Assembly: GCA_900548855.1 (NCBI GenBank)
Contig: URMF01000003.1
Coordinates: forward strand, 56,290 to 120,289
Length of the DNA stretch: 64,000 bases
Source: an uncultured Eubacteriales bacterium
GTDB lineage: Bacteria > Bacillota > Clostridia > Lachnospirales > Lachnospiraceae
Reading direction: 5' to 3'
Shown: in pieces, positions 34,395 to 43,860 of the stretch
Position numbering within the stretch: the stretch's first letter is position 1
How the letters are laid out: each line of letters starts with the position of its first letter
The notes under the pieces: model-generated
What the model saw: only the letters and a program-made list of their open reading frames with translations
What the model was told of the DNA's origin: nothing
The model's database searches: none
Program-made: the position numbers and the translations under genes

Positions 34395-36392
34395 CTACGC
34401 ATCATAATCCCTGAGTGTTACCTTTAATTCCTTGAGCTTATCTCTATATTCGGCCGCCATCTCAAAGTTAAGCTCTGCCGCCGCCGTCTCCATTTTCTTT
34501 GTATATTTCTTAATCTCTGCCTGCAGCTCTTTCTTGGTCATAGATTCAATGTCCTTCTCCTGCAGCTTCGCATTCAAGGCTTCAACATCCTCATCTGTTG
34601 AAGTGGTAATCAGGTCACGGATTGATTTCTGTATTGTGGTTGGAGTAATCCCGTGCGCCTTATTATATGCATCCTGAATCTGACGTCTGCGGTTTGTCTC
34701 ATCAATCGCCACGCGCATGGAACGGGTAATCTCATCTGCATACATGATAACCCTGCCTTCGCTGTTACGGGCAGCACGCCCAACCGTTTGTACCAGTGAG
34801 GTTTCAGAACGGAGAAATCCCTCCTTATCCGCATCCAAAATTGCAACCAGTGTAATTTCCGGAATGTCCAGACCCTCTCTCAACAGATTGATTCCCACTA
34901 ACACGTCAAAAACACCCATACGCAGGTCACGTACTATCTCAATCCGCTCTAAGGTATCAATATCGGAATGGAGATATTTTACCTTAACACCCTGGTCTCG
35001 CAGATAATCTGTCAAATCCTCTGCCATCCGCTTTGTCAGGGTAGTTACTAATATCTTATTGCCTTTTTCTACTTCCTTGTTCACCTCAGACAGCAAATCA
35101 TCCACCTGTCCCTCCACCGGTTTCACCTCAATCAACGGGTCAAGAAGCCCGGTTGGCCGGATTAACTGTTCTGCCCTTAACAGTTCATGCTCTGCCTCAT
35201 AATCCGATGGTGTAGCAGATACAAACATAACCTGGTCCAGCTTCTCCTCAAATTCATCAAACCGCAGCGGGCGGTTATCCATGGCAGAGGGAAGACGGAA
35301 ACCAAAATCCACCAATGTCTGCTTTCTGGAACGGTCTCCCGCATACATACCCCGGATTTGCGGCACCGTTATATGGGACTCATCTATAATCATCAAAAAA
35401 TCATCCTTAAAAAATTCCAGCAGCGTATTCGGAGTTGCCCCCGGCTCTAATCCAGCCAATGGTCTGGAATAGTTCTCAATACCGGAACAAAAACCAGTCT
35501 CCTTTAACATCTCCATATCAAAATGTGTCCGTTCACTGATTCTCTGTGCCTCAAGCAGCTTGTCGTTTTCTTTGAAGTAGGCAATCTGCTGTTCCAGCTC
35601 TGCTTCAATCTCCTCCACAGCACGCTCAATCTTGTCCTGTGCCACAACATAATGGGATGCCGGAAAAATAAATGCACAGTTAATCCCTCTTTTTACCTCA
35701 CCGGTAAGCGGATCAAATTCCACCATACGGTCAATCTCATCTCCAAAAAACTCAATGCGGATGGCATCCTCAAAGGTGGAAACCGGAAGAATCTCCAGCA
35801 CATCCCCATGTACCCGGAAGGTTCCCCGTTTGAAGTCCATTTCATTCCGTTCATATTGAATATCAATCAAATCTGAAATCAGCTTGTCCCATTCATAGGT
35901 CATTCCGGTCCGGAGCGTAAGCATCATTTCCTCATAATCCTCCGGCGAACCAATACCATAGATGCAGGATACCGAAGAAATGACAATAACATCCTTCCGT
36001 TCAATCAGCGCTGCGGTTGCCGAATGCCGCAGCTTATCAATCTCATCATTGATAGAGGAATCCTTCTCAATATAAGTATCGGTGGATGGCACATATGCCT
36101 CCGGCTGGTAATAGTCGTAGTAGGAGACAAAGTATTCCACTGCATTCTCCGGAAAAAATTCCTTAAATTCGCTATATAGTTGGGCAGCCAGCGTCTTATT
36201 ATGGGCAATAATCAACGTCGGTTTGTTCAGCTGTGCGATTACATTCGCCATGGTAAAGGTCTTTCCGGAGCCAGTGACACCAAGAAGGGTTTGAAACTGG
36301 TTGCCTTCTTTGAAACCTTTTACTAATTCTTCGATAGCCTGGGGCTGGTCGCCTGTAGGGGCGTATTGTGATACTAATTTAAAATGATTCAT
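34395..36392 (-). CDS. uvrB: excinuclease ABC subunit B
   Basis: UvrB is the helicase-like damage-verification subunit of excision repair. The 665-residue protein has Walker A GVTGSGKTFTMANVIA near residue 39 and the beta-hairpin region around YYDYYQPEAYVP. It also has DESH in the helicase core and GINLLREGLDIPEI. The C-terminal UVR domain (residues about 620-660) contacts UvrC and UvrA. AGAGGTTATTAG precedes the ATG. It lies 50 bases after a solute-binding protein gene with no LexA box visible in that gap. Confidence 0.97.
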   Translation of the reverse strand: MNHFKLVSQYAPTGDQPQAIEELVKGFKEGNQFQTLLGVTGSGKTFTMANVIAQLNKPTLIIAHNKTLAAQLYSEFKEFFPENAVEYFVSYYDYYQPEAYVPSTDTYIEKDSSINDEIDKLRHSATAALIERKDVIVISSVSCIYGIGSPEDYEEMMLTLRTGMTYEWDKLISDLIDIQYERNEMDFKRGTFRVHGDVLEILPVSTFEDAIRIEFFGDEIDRMVEFDPLTGEVKRGINCAFIFPASHYVVAQDKIERAVEEIEAELEQQIAYFKENDKLLEAQRISERTHFDMEMLKETGFCSGIENYSRPLAGLEPGATPNTLLEFFKDDFLMIIDESHITVPQIRGMYAGDRSRKQTLVDFGFRLPSAMDNRPLRFDEFEEKLDQVMFVSATPSDYEAEHELLRAEQLIRPTGLLDPLIEVKPVEGQVDDLLSEVNKEVEKGNKILVTTLTKRMAEDLTDYLRDQGVKVKYLHSDIDTLERIEIVRDLRMGVFDVLVGINLLREGLDIPEITLVAILDADKEGFLRSETSLVQTVGRAARNSEGRVIMYADEITRSMRVAIDETNRRRQIQDAYNKAHGITPTTIQKSIRDLITTSTDEDVEALNAKLQEKDIESMTKKELQAEIKKYTKKMETAAAELNFEMAAEYRDKLKELKVTLRDYDA

Positions 36393-36443
36393 TCTAATAA
36401 CCTCTTCAGAAAAATTATAACATTACCTAAAGCAATACCCGCT

Positions 36444-37784
36444 CTACTTTGCCAGGGATTGCTCCTGCAATTTATCAAATTCCTCCATACACTCATCCAC
36501 CGTAGCTCCATTTAACAGTTTCCTCACAATCAGGCAGGTATTTCCCCATTGCTCCACTCTCATTCCAGCATTGGCTCCCAGAACATAAACATTCTCCTGA
36601 ATCCTGTCATTCAATGGCTGTAAGGCAGGAATACAATCCACCTCCACGTTTTTAGACGGAGAAATCACTTTATTGGTTTCTGCATAGACCTGAAGCGCTT
36701 CATCAGAAAGCGTCACTTCCAGAACACGCATGGCATCTTCCTTATTCTCAGCATCCGCTCCAATCCCATACCCCGTCATGGGCATTACCGGCATCTGTCC
36801 GCGACTGCTTGGAAAACCGATAACCTGCATATTAAAATCCGGATTTCCATACGCCGTATCCGTATTAGCAGCTCCCCAGTACGCCATCACAATAGGCGTT
36901 TTCTGTGCCAGGAAATCTGCACCTTCCCCCTCAATCGCTTCACTCACATAAGCCTTCTTTGCATCAATATAGCCACAGTCAATCATTTCCTGCAGAAACT
37001 CAAAACCGGCACGCATATAATCACTGTACTTGCTTTCTCCAGAATTAAGCGCTGCAATTTCTGCTTCCGTATTTCCTCCATTGTATAAATCTGCATATGC
37101 CTGCGCCAGGACGAATGTCTCCAGCCACCAACGGTTTGCTCCTACTGGTGTCTCGATTCCATTTTCCTTAAATACTCTACAACATTCCAGGAATTCCTCC
37201 GGCTTCTCCGGCAATTTCAGATTGTACTGGTCAAACATATCCTTATTAATAAACAGACCATAAGCCACTACCTCCTGAGGAATTGCTACCAGTTTTCCAT
37301 CAATCGTATTGGCTGTTTTAACCACATCCCGCAGATTTTTTACACATTCAAGTTCTGACAGATCCATCAGTTTCCCCTCTTCACCCAGAGTCCGGATGGT
37401 ATCCGGATTAAGCAGATAGAGATCATCCATATTATTACGCGCCCTGCTCAGAGTCACATCATCATAGGTCATATCCTGATAATCTTCCGCAGTATAGGTT
37501 ATATAATCTACTGTTAAATCCAGTTCTTCCTCTGCCATATGAATCGTCTTATCGGCAGCACTTCTCGCCACATTCTCCGCATCCGGGTCTGTCTTTTCCA
37601 TGGGACTAAACAGCCGGACACAGCGGCCGCTGTTTTCTTCGGAAACCACTAAATTCACATCAGCATCCTGTTCCTTCCCACATGCCGTTATTAAAAACAC
37701 CAATGCTCCCAGCAGGCATACTGCCGTTATCCTCTTATATCGTTTTCTGCCCATTTGAATTATAATGTCCTTTGTATTCTTCAT
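36444..37784 (-). CDS. extracellular solute-binding lipoprotein, family 1
   Basis: The 446-residue protein has a lipobox (ALVFLITACG) and the periplasmic-binding-protein fold of sugar-type ABC receptors: hinge-region motifs such as KLVAIPQEVVAYGLFINKDMFDQ and VIGFPSSRGQMPVMPMTGYGIG. No ABC permease or ATPase gene is nearby. Instead the ATG follows the stop of a hybrid sensor kinase directly; the ribosome binding site AAGGAGG is inside the kinase gene. It may present a ligand to that kinase or serve a transporter encoded elsewhere. Ligand unknown. Confidence 0.8.
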   Translation of the reverse strand: MKNTKDIIIQMGRKRYKRITAVCLLGALVFLITACGKEQDADVNLVVSEENSGRCVRLFSPMEKTDPDAENVARSAADKTIHMAEEELDLTVDYITYTAEDYQDMTYDDVTLSRARNNMDDLYLLNPDTIRTLGEEGKLMDLSELECVKNLRDVVKTANTIDGKLVAIPQEVVAYGLFINKDMFDQYNLKLPEKPEEFLECCRVFKENGIETPVGANRWWLETFVLAQAYADLYNGGNTEAEIAALNSGESKYSDYMRAGFEFLQEMIDCGYIDAKKAYVSEAIEGEGADFLAQKTPIVMAYWGAANTDTAYGNPDFNMQVIGFPSSRGQMPVMPMTGYGIGADAENKEDAMRVLEVTLSDEALQVYAETNKVISPSKNVEVDCIPALQPLNDRIQENVYVLGANAGMRVEQWGNTCLIVRKLLNGATVDECMEEFDKLQEQSLAK

Positions 37785-40418
37785 TTACTTTTCATCCTCC
37801 TTATAAACATACTGCTTTACCGCCTTTTTTAAGGCATCCATATCAATTGGTTTCGCTAAATGAATATTCATTCCTGCCTGCAGCGCCTCTTTCTCATCCT
37901 CCGCAAAAGCGTTAGCTGTCATTGCAAAAATAGGTATCTCAGCGGCATCCTTCCGCGGCAGTGCCCGAATCGCTCTGGTTGCATCATAACCGTTCATGAC
38001 CGGCATCTGGACATCCATAAGAATTGCATCAAATTTCCCTTCTTCAGACTCTATAAAGCGTTCCAGTACTAACTGGCCGTTTCCTGCAACTTCACAGCTT
38101 GCACCCTCCATCGATAAAATTTCAAAAAGAATTTCAGCATTGATTTCATTATCCTCCGCAGCAAGAAAATGCAATCCCTGCAAAATATTTTCTTCCCCTT
38201 GTTCGGAAGCGATGCCTTTTCCAGACTCTTCTGCCTGTATTTCCATGACTTTTTCTTTTAGATCTGACACAAAAACAGGTTTTACAATATCTCCCGTATA
38301 TCCAAACTGGAGGATTTCTGCCATATCATCCATAGAATCTTCATTATGGTCTGTCATCAGCAGAAGAATGGATGTTTCTGGCAGAGTTCTTCTAATTCTT
38401 TCCGCCATCTGTATATAGCCAGCATCCTGCGTCTCCCAATCCAGCAGCACCAAATGATAGCTCTGCTCCATACTGCCGGCATCTTGTATCATCTTCAGTG
38501 CCTCCTCCGCATGAATCGCAGTATCTGTCAAAATGCCCATGTCACCCATCAATGTCTGTATATTTTTGATTTCCTGCACGTTTTCATCCACAATCAAAAT
38601 GCGGCTTATCCCGCTTTTTTTCCAAAACATCTTATCTGCCTGGCTTTCCGATATTCTGAATTCGATTTCTACCCGAAAAAGACTACCCTTATCTATTTCA
38701 CTGAAAACATCAATGGTACCTCCCATCAGTTCCACAATATTCTTAGTAATTGCCATACCAAGCCCAGTGCCCTGCACCTTATTCGTCGTACTATTTTCCG
38801 CCCTGGTAAACACATCAAAGATGGTCTTTAGATATTCCTGCGTCATCCCATATCCGTCATCCTCTACTTCAATACAGATACGCTCAAACTGGCTGGCATG
38901 TTGTTTCCGTCCAATAAAACGCAACCAGATATTCCCCTTCTCCGGTGTATATTTGACTGCATTAGAAAGCAGATTAATCAAAATTTGATTGATTCTCGTC
39001 TCATCCCCCAGCAGGCACTCGTGCTTCACATCCATAATTTCTACATGAAATTCCTGACCTTTTGCACTTGCCATCGGACGGATAATGGCATCTATGGAAG
39101 ATATCAACTTATTTAGTGCAAACTCCTCCTCAGCAAGCACTACCTTCCCGCTTTCAATCTTGGAAACCTCCAAAATATCATTAATCAGGCTGAGCAAATG
39201 CTGTCCGGATGCCATGATCTTTTTCGTATATTCCCGAACTTTATCTGCATTTTCCGCATCTTTTTCCAACAAGGTAGTGAAGCCAATCACTGCATTCATC
39301 GGTGTACGGATATCATGGGACATATTGGACAGAAAGGTCGTCTTAGCATTGCTGGCAAGCTGTGCCGCATGTAATGCCTCGGTCAGTTCTTTGTTATAAC
39401 GTTCCCTTTCTGCTTCTCTCTCCCGCATAACTCTTCTCTGCTGCCTCTGATTAAAGGAATATAGGAGGCAACAGAGTATAAATGCCCCCATCATCACAGC
39501 CACAACAATGAAAATATTGTAATTGACTGTCTTGCCCTCCTGCTGAATGGCTTCTGTTGGTACATAGCCAATCAGGCAGATTGTATCATTGTTTACCATC
39601 CACACAAAATTCAGTGAACTTTTCCCCCGGATATCATGATAAAACATGATATTTTCCCTGTTTTTCACACAGTTTTTAATCTCCGCACGGATGGACTTTT
39701 CATGAATATTATTTGCCCTGTAAAAATCCTCTAAATTCAGGTGTCCTGCACTCCGCTCACCCATGCCCTTCGGTTTTAAGACAAATCTCTCTGTTTTCGC
39801 ATCCATAATATAGAGCATGGCTTTTTTGTTATAAAATCCATCGGGAAGGGATTTATCCAAAGAATCATACGTATATTCTACATAGAGTGCCCCAATTTCC
39901 CTGCCGTCTTTTACCACTGGACATTTCATAGTATAAGCCCATGCTCCCATATAATTGAGATAAGAACTGGATACTTCCATCCCCTCCATAATCTCACTCC
40001 AGACAAAGCCCATTTCCTCCTCGGAAAAATCTTCTCCGGTATTAGAAATTCCTTTTGTTTCTCCTGTGGCAATCCACGATATCATTACCATGGTCTGGTT
40101 CTTCTGGCGGGAACGTACATAGCTCTCCGGATCATCTGCCATAGCAACCTCCTGTGCCATTAGCTTCTGAAATTCCGCTTCTTTATTCCAAATAGACTCT
40201 ATGGTACATTTAATCAAATTTAAGTTTTCGCTGAGATTCTGAATTGCCGCCTGAGACATCTCCTTTGAAATTTTTTCCGACACAAAAAAAACGATACTAC
40301 CCAAAATACAGAATACTAATATAATGGATAGTGGCAATATCACTCTTTTGTTCGTACTGTTTCTCATTCTTTTCTCTTTCATATACATCACCAATGTCTC
40401 TGCTGCCAATTGTTGCAT
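37785..40418 (-). CDS. hybrid sensor histidine kinase with two receiver domains
   Basis: The 877-residue protein has membrane segments near residues 25-47 and 310-330. They bracket an extracytoplasmic Cache-like sensor domain (ALYVEYTYDSLDKSLP). The dimerisation helix has LSNMSHDIRTPMNAVIGF near residue 370. The ATPase domain shows N, G1 and G2 boxes: INLLSNAVKYT, VEDDGYGM and VQGTGLGMAI. Two receivers follow, one with phosphoacceptor Asp in VLLDWE and Lys in IVKP, the other with ILMDVQMP and LAKP. No HPt domain is present. The start is uncertain between 40,418 and ATGs 36 or 51 bases downstream. The solute-binding gene follows immediately. Confidence 0.88.
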   Translation of the reverse strand: MQQLAAETLVMYMKEKRMRNSTNKRVILPLSIILVFCILGSIVFFVSEKISKEMSQAAIQNLSENLNLIKCTIESIWNKEAEFQKLMAQEVAMADDPESYVRSRQKNQTMVMISWIATGETKGISNTGEDFSEEEMGFVWSEIMEGMEVSSSYLNYMGAWAYTMKCPVVKDGREIGALYVEYTYDSLDKSLPDGFYNKKAMLYIMDAKTERFVLKPKGMGERSAGHLNLEDFYRANNIHEKSIRAEIKNCVKNRENIMFYHDIRGKSSLNFVWMVNNDTICLIGYVPTEAIQQEGKTVNYNIFIVVAVMMGAFILCCLLYSFNQRQQRRVMREREAERERYNKELTEALHAAQLASNAKTTFLSNMSHDIRTPMNAVIGFTTLLEKDAENADKVREYTKKIMASGQHLLSLINDILEVSKIESGKVVLAEEEFALNKLISSIDAIIRPMASAKGQEFHVEIMDVKHECLLGDETRINQILINLLSNAVKYTPEKGNIWLRFIGRKQHASQFERICIEVEDDGYGMTQEYLKTIFDVFTRAENSTTNKVQGTGLGMAITKNIVELMGGTIDVFSEIDKGSLFRVEIEFRISESQADKMFWKKSGISRILIVDENVQEIKNIQTLMGDMGILTDTAIHAEEALKMIQDAGSMEQSYHLVLLDWETQDAGYIQMAERIRRTLPETSILLLMTDHNEDSMDDMAEILQFGYTGDIVKPVFVSDLKEKVMEIQAEESGKGIASEQGEENILQGLHFLAAEDNEINAEILFEILSMEGASCEVAGNGQLVLERFIESEEGKFDAILMDVQMPVMNGYDATRAIRALPRKDAAEIPIFAMTANAFAEDEKEALQAGMNIHLAKPIDMDALKKAVKQYVYKEDEK

Positions 40419-40525
40419 GGTTTACTTTCCAGCCATTATTATAACAGAAAAACCTGCAAAATACATCTCCTTTTTCTATCCCAAAATCCCATTCCTTTTC
40501 CCATTATAACAAGACACAGTTATTC

Positions 40526-40554
40526 TTTACGAATTCTCCTTTTTCATGTATAAT
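40526..40554 (+). promoter_or_regulatory. promoter of the EIAALF-motif membrane protein gene
   Basis: TTTACG (40,526-40,531), a 17-base spacer and TATAAT (40,549-40,554) form a near-consensus vegetative promoter 70 bases before the start codon, divergent from the sensor kinase gene. Confidence 0.7.
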
Positions 40555-40626
40555 ACTTAAATAATGTGTTGCTTTTTGGTAAATTTATACATTATATGGG
40601 GAAGTTACAAACGGAGGTATCCTGCT

Positions 40627-41982
40627 ATGAACAAACAAAACAACAAACTGGCACTTTCTGTGCTTGCTGCTCTCACAACCGGAATTGCACTAATTTATAC
40701 ACTGATTCTGTACCATGACATTATTTTTGCTGTTGCCGGAATGAGCGTTCTATTTTTAATAACTGCATTTATTCTGACACAAAACCTGATTGCCCTTTCT
40801 ACGATGAAGAGCAAATCCTCAAATGTCCATATTAAGGAATGTCTCGATGATATTTCAACCCAGCTAGAGGCAATAAATAGTTCCCAGTCACAGATAGGGA
40901 AGGCCACTTATCTTTATACAAAGCAGACTGCAGAGGTAATCACACGGCTGGAGGATAACTATGCAGAAAGTCAGATGACATTGTATAAGAATCTTTCCTC
41001 TTTATCCAATCTGCAAAATAAAGCAACCAAGTTAATCATAAAATATGACCAGAACAACACTACGAAGCTTATCTCCACTATCAAAGATTTGCGGAATCAG
41101 TTAAGTGAAACCCTGATTCAGGGCTTTGACCAGATTCAGCCAAACAATGCAGAGATTATTTCCGTACTGGAAGATATTGTTGCTTATTTAAAATCCCAGC
41201 CAAACGGAATCAATGAGACAATGGGATTACAGCTCAATAATATAGCCCATGAGCTTCAAAATGTTTCCAGCAGCATCAAACAGGTTCAGATTCCGATGCC
41301 GGAACCGCAGGTGTTGGAAGAACCTATCCTTTCGCCAAATATTGATGCCGATATTCCTGCCGATGACCTGGAAGAACCAATTATTTCACCAAGTATTGAT
41401 GCCGATATTCCTGCCGATGACCCGGAAGAACCGATTATTTCACCAAGTATTGATGCCGATATTCCTGCCGATGAGCTAGAAGAATTGATTTCTCCATCTG
41501 CATCGATGCAGACAGAAACCACAAATGATACACTTGACCAGATAACTGCGGAATTATTGGAGACAGAAGATACAGCCGGTCTGGAAAACGATACCCCGTC
41601 TGTTTCCCTTCCGCCAGACAAAAATCCGAATGATATGTTATCTCCAGACGAAATTGCTGCCCTGTTTGCTGCTACCGAACCAACCCCGGATAAGAAGGAA
41701 GAAGCTTCCTTTACTCCAACCTTTACTGTTGTTGGAAAATCCGAACCAGAAGAAGAGATATCCTTTGAGACCAATATCCCTACCGATATTAATACCTTAG
41801 ATGAAAATCCAAACAAGCAGCTCTCACCAGATGAAATTGCCGCATTATTTGCGGCTGCCGACCCTGCACCTAAAAAGGAAAATCCAAAGAACACAGTGGC
41901 AGCTGCCGCAAATCCTTCTGCTGATTCAAATAAAAATCTGTCTCCGGATGAAATTGCTGCATTATTTGCATCTTTGGGATAA
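40627..41982 (+). CDS. membrane-anchored coiled-coil protein with acidic repeats and three FliM-like EIAALF motifs
   Basis: From the ATG at 40,627 (CGGAGGTATC upstream) the protein has 451 residues. Two hydrophobic segments (residues about 8-26 and 33-55) are followed by a helical, probably coiled-coil region (70-215). Three 18-residue acidic repeats come next (EEPIISPSIDADIPADDP type), then a low-complexity acidic tail. The tail holds LSPDEIAALFAA twice and LSPDEIAALFASLG as the last residues. The motif resembles the N-terminal CheY-binding peptide of FliM (LSQxEIDALL). Family unknown; it may be a tether for a soluble partner that reads the motif. Confidence 0.65.
   Translation: MNKQNNKLALSVLAALTTGIALIYTLILYHDIIFAVAGMSVLFLITAFILTQNLIALSTMKSKSSNVHIKECLDDISTQLEAINSSQSQIGKATYLYTKQTAEVITRLEDNYAESQMTLYKNLSSLSNLQNKATKLIIKYDQNNTTKLISTIKDLRNQLSETLIQGFDQIQPNNAEIISVLEDIVAYLKSQPNGINETMGLQLNNIAHELQNVSSSIKQVQIPMPEPQVLEEPILSPNIDADIPADDLEEPIISPSIDADIPADDPEEPIISPSIDADIPADELEELISPSASMQTETTNDTLDQITAELLETEDTAGLENDTPSVSLPPDKNPNDMLSPDEIAALFAATEPTPDKKEEASFTPTFTVVGKSEPEEEISFETNIPTDINTLDENPNKQLSPDEIAALFAAADPAPKKENPKNTVAAAANPSADSNKNLSPDEIAALFASLG
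41317..41478 (+). repeat. three tandem 54-bp coding repeats
   Basis: Units start at 41,317, 41,371 and 41,425, each encoding 18 residues of the EEPIISPSIDADIPADD type; a degenerate fourth begins at 41,479. The near-identity of units two and three suggests recent slippage, so copy number may vary between strains. Confidence 0.85.
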
Positions 41983-42035
41983 AAAAACGAATTTATTATC
42001 CGTAACTATACCTTATGCCAGGTAAACGGAAAAAT

Positions 42036-42077
42036 AAAAAAGCTATGCAAAAGGTTCGCCGATTGCATAGCTTTTTT
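42036..42077. terminator. intrinsic terminator after the EIAALF-motif gene
   Basis: AAAAAAGCTATGCAA and TTGCATAGCTTTTTT form a perfect 15-bp stem with a 12-base loop. It is symmetric enough to work in both directions and separates this gene from the flavodoxin cluster. Confidence 0.85.
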
Positions 42078-42144
42078 ATTTTCTTTCAGCGTCAAATAAA
42101 AACTTTTTAGCACTTTAATGGAATGTATGTAAGGAGGGATGACA

Positions 42145-42846
42145 ATGAAGCGTAAAAAAAAGGTGATTGCAGGAATTGCAGTGTTGGTTATTATCGCACT
42201 TGCTTTCGCAGGGTATAACATCTATCGTTATCCGGCAATGCTTAGGAACTTATCGGATAATTCTCTGAACGATTCACAGGTTGAGGAGGTGAAAGAAGAA
42301 ATCCTTTCCGGGTCTGACATTAAAGTACTGGTTGCTTATTTTTCCTATTCCGGTACAACAAAAAATGTTGCGACTGCTTTGAGCGAAAAAACCGGAGGTG
42401 ACTTATTTGAAATTGCAGCTCAGGATGGCTATTCCGACGTGTATCAGGAATCTAACCGTGAAATCAGAAATAATGACAGACCTCTGCTCACCAATACCGT
42501 CCCCAATATGGACGAGTACGACATTGTGTTTGTGGGCTATCCGGTATGGTGGCACGCAACACCGGCCCCTATCAACACGTTTTTGGAAAGCTATAATCTG
42601 ACTGGAAAACTCATTATTCCGTTCTGTACCAGTGGCGGAAGTGACATTGACGAGACAATGCCGACATTCCTTAATTCCTGTGACGGTTTAGCGGTATATG
42701 GGGAAAGACGGATTAGTGGAACAAGCCAGCTTGACGAATGGATTTCGGAACTTGGTCTATTGGAAAACGTAAAAACAGCGGCGGAACCATCGATGACCGA
42801 ATCTACAGAAGATAATTTAGGAGCAGACAAATGGGGATTTGTTTGA
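42145..42846 (+). CDS. membrane-anchored flavodoxin
   Basis: The 233-residue protein begins at the ATG at 42,145, seven bases after AGGAGG. Residues 3-27 are a positively charged start and a single membrane segment, which puts the rest outside the cell. The flavodoxin domain has the FMN phosphate loop VAYFSYSGTTKNVA near residue 55, GYPVWWHATPAPINTFLE near 128, and PFCTSGGSDIDET near 152. The last eight codons run into the remnant of a second flavodoxin in another frame. It is the first gene of an apparent extracytoplasmic redox cluster. Confidence 0.8.
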   Translation: MKRKKKVIAGIAVLVIIALAFAGYNIYRYPAMLRNLSDNSLNDSQVEEVKEEILSGSDIKVLVAYFSYSGTTKNVATALSEKTGGDLFEIAAQDGYSDVYQESNREIRNNDRPLLTNTVPNMDEYDIVFVGYPVWWHATPAPINTFLESYNLTGKLIIPFCTSGGSDIDETMPTFLNSCDGLAVYGERRISGTSQLDEWISELGLLENVKTAAEPSMTESTEDNLGADKWGFV

Positions 42847-43231
42847 AATCGAACCGGTAAATCCATATCCTACCGATTACGAGGAATGTGGTGATGTTGC
42901 TTTGGTGGAACGTGATGAAAACGCCCGCCCGGAGATTGCCAATCTGCCGGATTCCATTGAAGAATATGACACAATCTTTATCGGTTATCCCATCTGGTGG
43001 CATACGGCTCCGATGATTATCGGCACTTTTCTAGAAAATTATGACTTAAGCGATGTGGAAATTTACCCCTTTGCACAGTCTGCTTCTATGGATACAGAGC
43101 AGTTTGAAAATTCCATGGAATTTGTACGGGAAAATGCTGTGGACGCAAATGTCCATGATGGCCTATTTACGAAGGCATCTGATACAGAGGGTATTCTCAC
43201 TTATCTGACAGAAAATGGATTTGTAGAATAA
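42821..43231 (+). pseudogene. truncated flavodoxin remnant
   Basis: The +1 frame relative to the preceding gene reads EQTNGDLFEIEPV on from just after a TAG at 42,818-42,820. It continues through GYPIWWHTAPMIIGTFLE to a stop at 43,231. This is the C-terminal two thirds of a flavodoxin; the FMN phosphate loop and first strand are missing. No ribosome binding site or ATG suits it; a TTG at 42,839 overlaps the upstream stop, so reinitiation is conceivable. It looks like the residue of a tandem duplication that lost its 5' half. Confidence 0.7.
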
Positions 43232-43281
43232 AGAAGGCTATTATGGAGCAACCATAAATGAGAAAGGAGCTCAGACTGAAA

Positions 43282-43824
43282 ATGAGTAAAAAAGTATTAA
43301 TTATTTCATCCAGCCCGCGTAAGGGCGGCAATTCAGACACACTTTGCAATCAGTTCAGGAAAGGGGCAGAAGAAGCGGGTAATCTGGTGGACAAAATCCG
43401 GCTCGCAGAGCTTACCATTGACTATTGCTCCGCCTGCTATGCCTGTAAAACAAAGGGACATTGCGTGAAACAGGACGATATGAAACAGGTCATTGCGAAA
43501 ATGCGGGATGCAGATGTGATTGTGCTGGCTACTCCCGTATATTTCTACACCATGTGTGCACAGATGAAAACTATGATTGACCGCACTTTGGGCGGCGCTC
43601 AGAAAGCTGGTCTGGAAAATAAAGAATTTTACCTGATTGCTACTGCCGCCGATGGGAAAGCCGCAATGGAACGAACAATTGACGGACTGCGCGGTTACAT
43701 AGAATGTCTGCCGGGAGCGAAGGAGAAGGGCATTATCTATGGCGCAGGAGCCTGGCAGCTTGGCGATATTCAAAGAAATCCTGCCATGCAGGAAGCATAC
43801 CGGATAGGTAAAAGCATCTGTTGA
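43282..43824 (+). CDS. NADPH-dependent FMN reductase / iron-sulfur flavoprotein-like
   Basis: The protein has about 180 residues from the ATG at 43,282; an in-frame ATG at 43,258 also has a GGAG. It shows the flavodoxin-like reductase fold: VLIISSSPRKGGNSDTLC binds FMN phosphate, ATPVYFYTMCAQMKTMIDR contacts the flavin. A cysteine cluster CSACYACKTKGHC near residue 50 is the hallmark of iron-sulfur flavoprotein relatives, though here it may only be structural. No signal peptide, so it is cytoplasmic. It likely supplies electrons or handles flavin for the neighbouring exported flavodoxins. Confidence 0.8.
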   Translation: MSKKVLIISSSPRKGGNSDTLCNQFRKGAEEAGNLVDKIRLAELTIDYCSACYACKTKGHCVKQDDMKQVIAKMRDADVIVLATPVYFYTMCAQMKTMIDRTLGGAQKAGLENKEFYLIATAADGKAAMERTIDGLRGYIECLPGAKEKGIIYGAGAWQLGDIQRNPAMQEAYRIGKSIC

Positions 43825-43860
43825 AATATAGGACAATAAAAAGTAAAGGAGCAAAATCAT

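Noticed and set aside
41317..41478. Possible CRISPR array
   Set aside because: The units are directly adjacent 54-bp coding repeats in frame with no spacers; no array with regular spacers exists in the window.
41286..41894. Minus-strand 202-codon frame opposite the EIAALF-motif gene
   Set aside because: It is an antisense shadow of acidic repeats; the plus-strand gene has a strong promoter and ribosome binding site.
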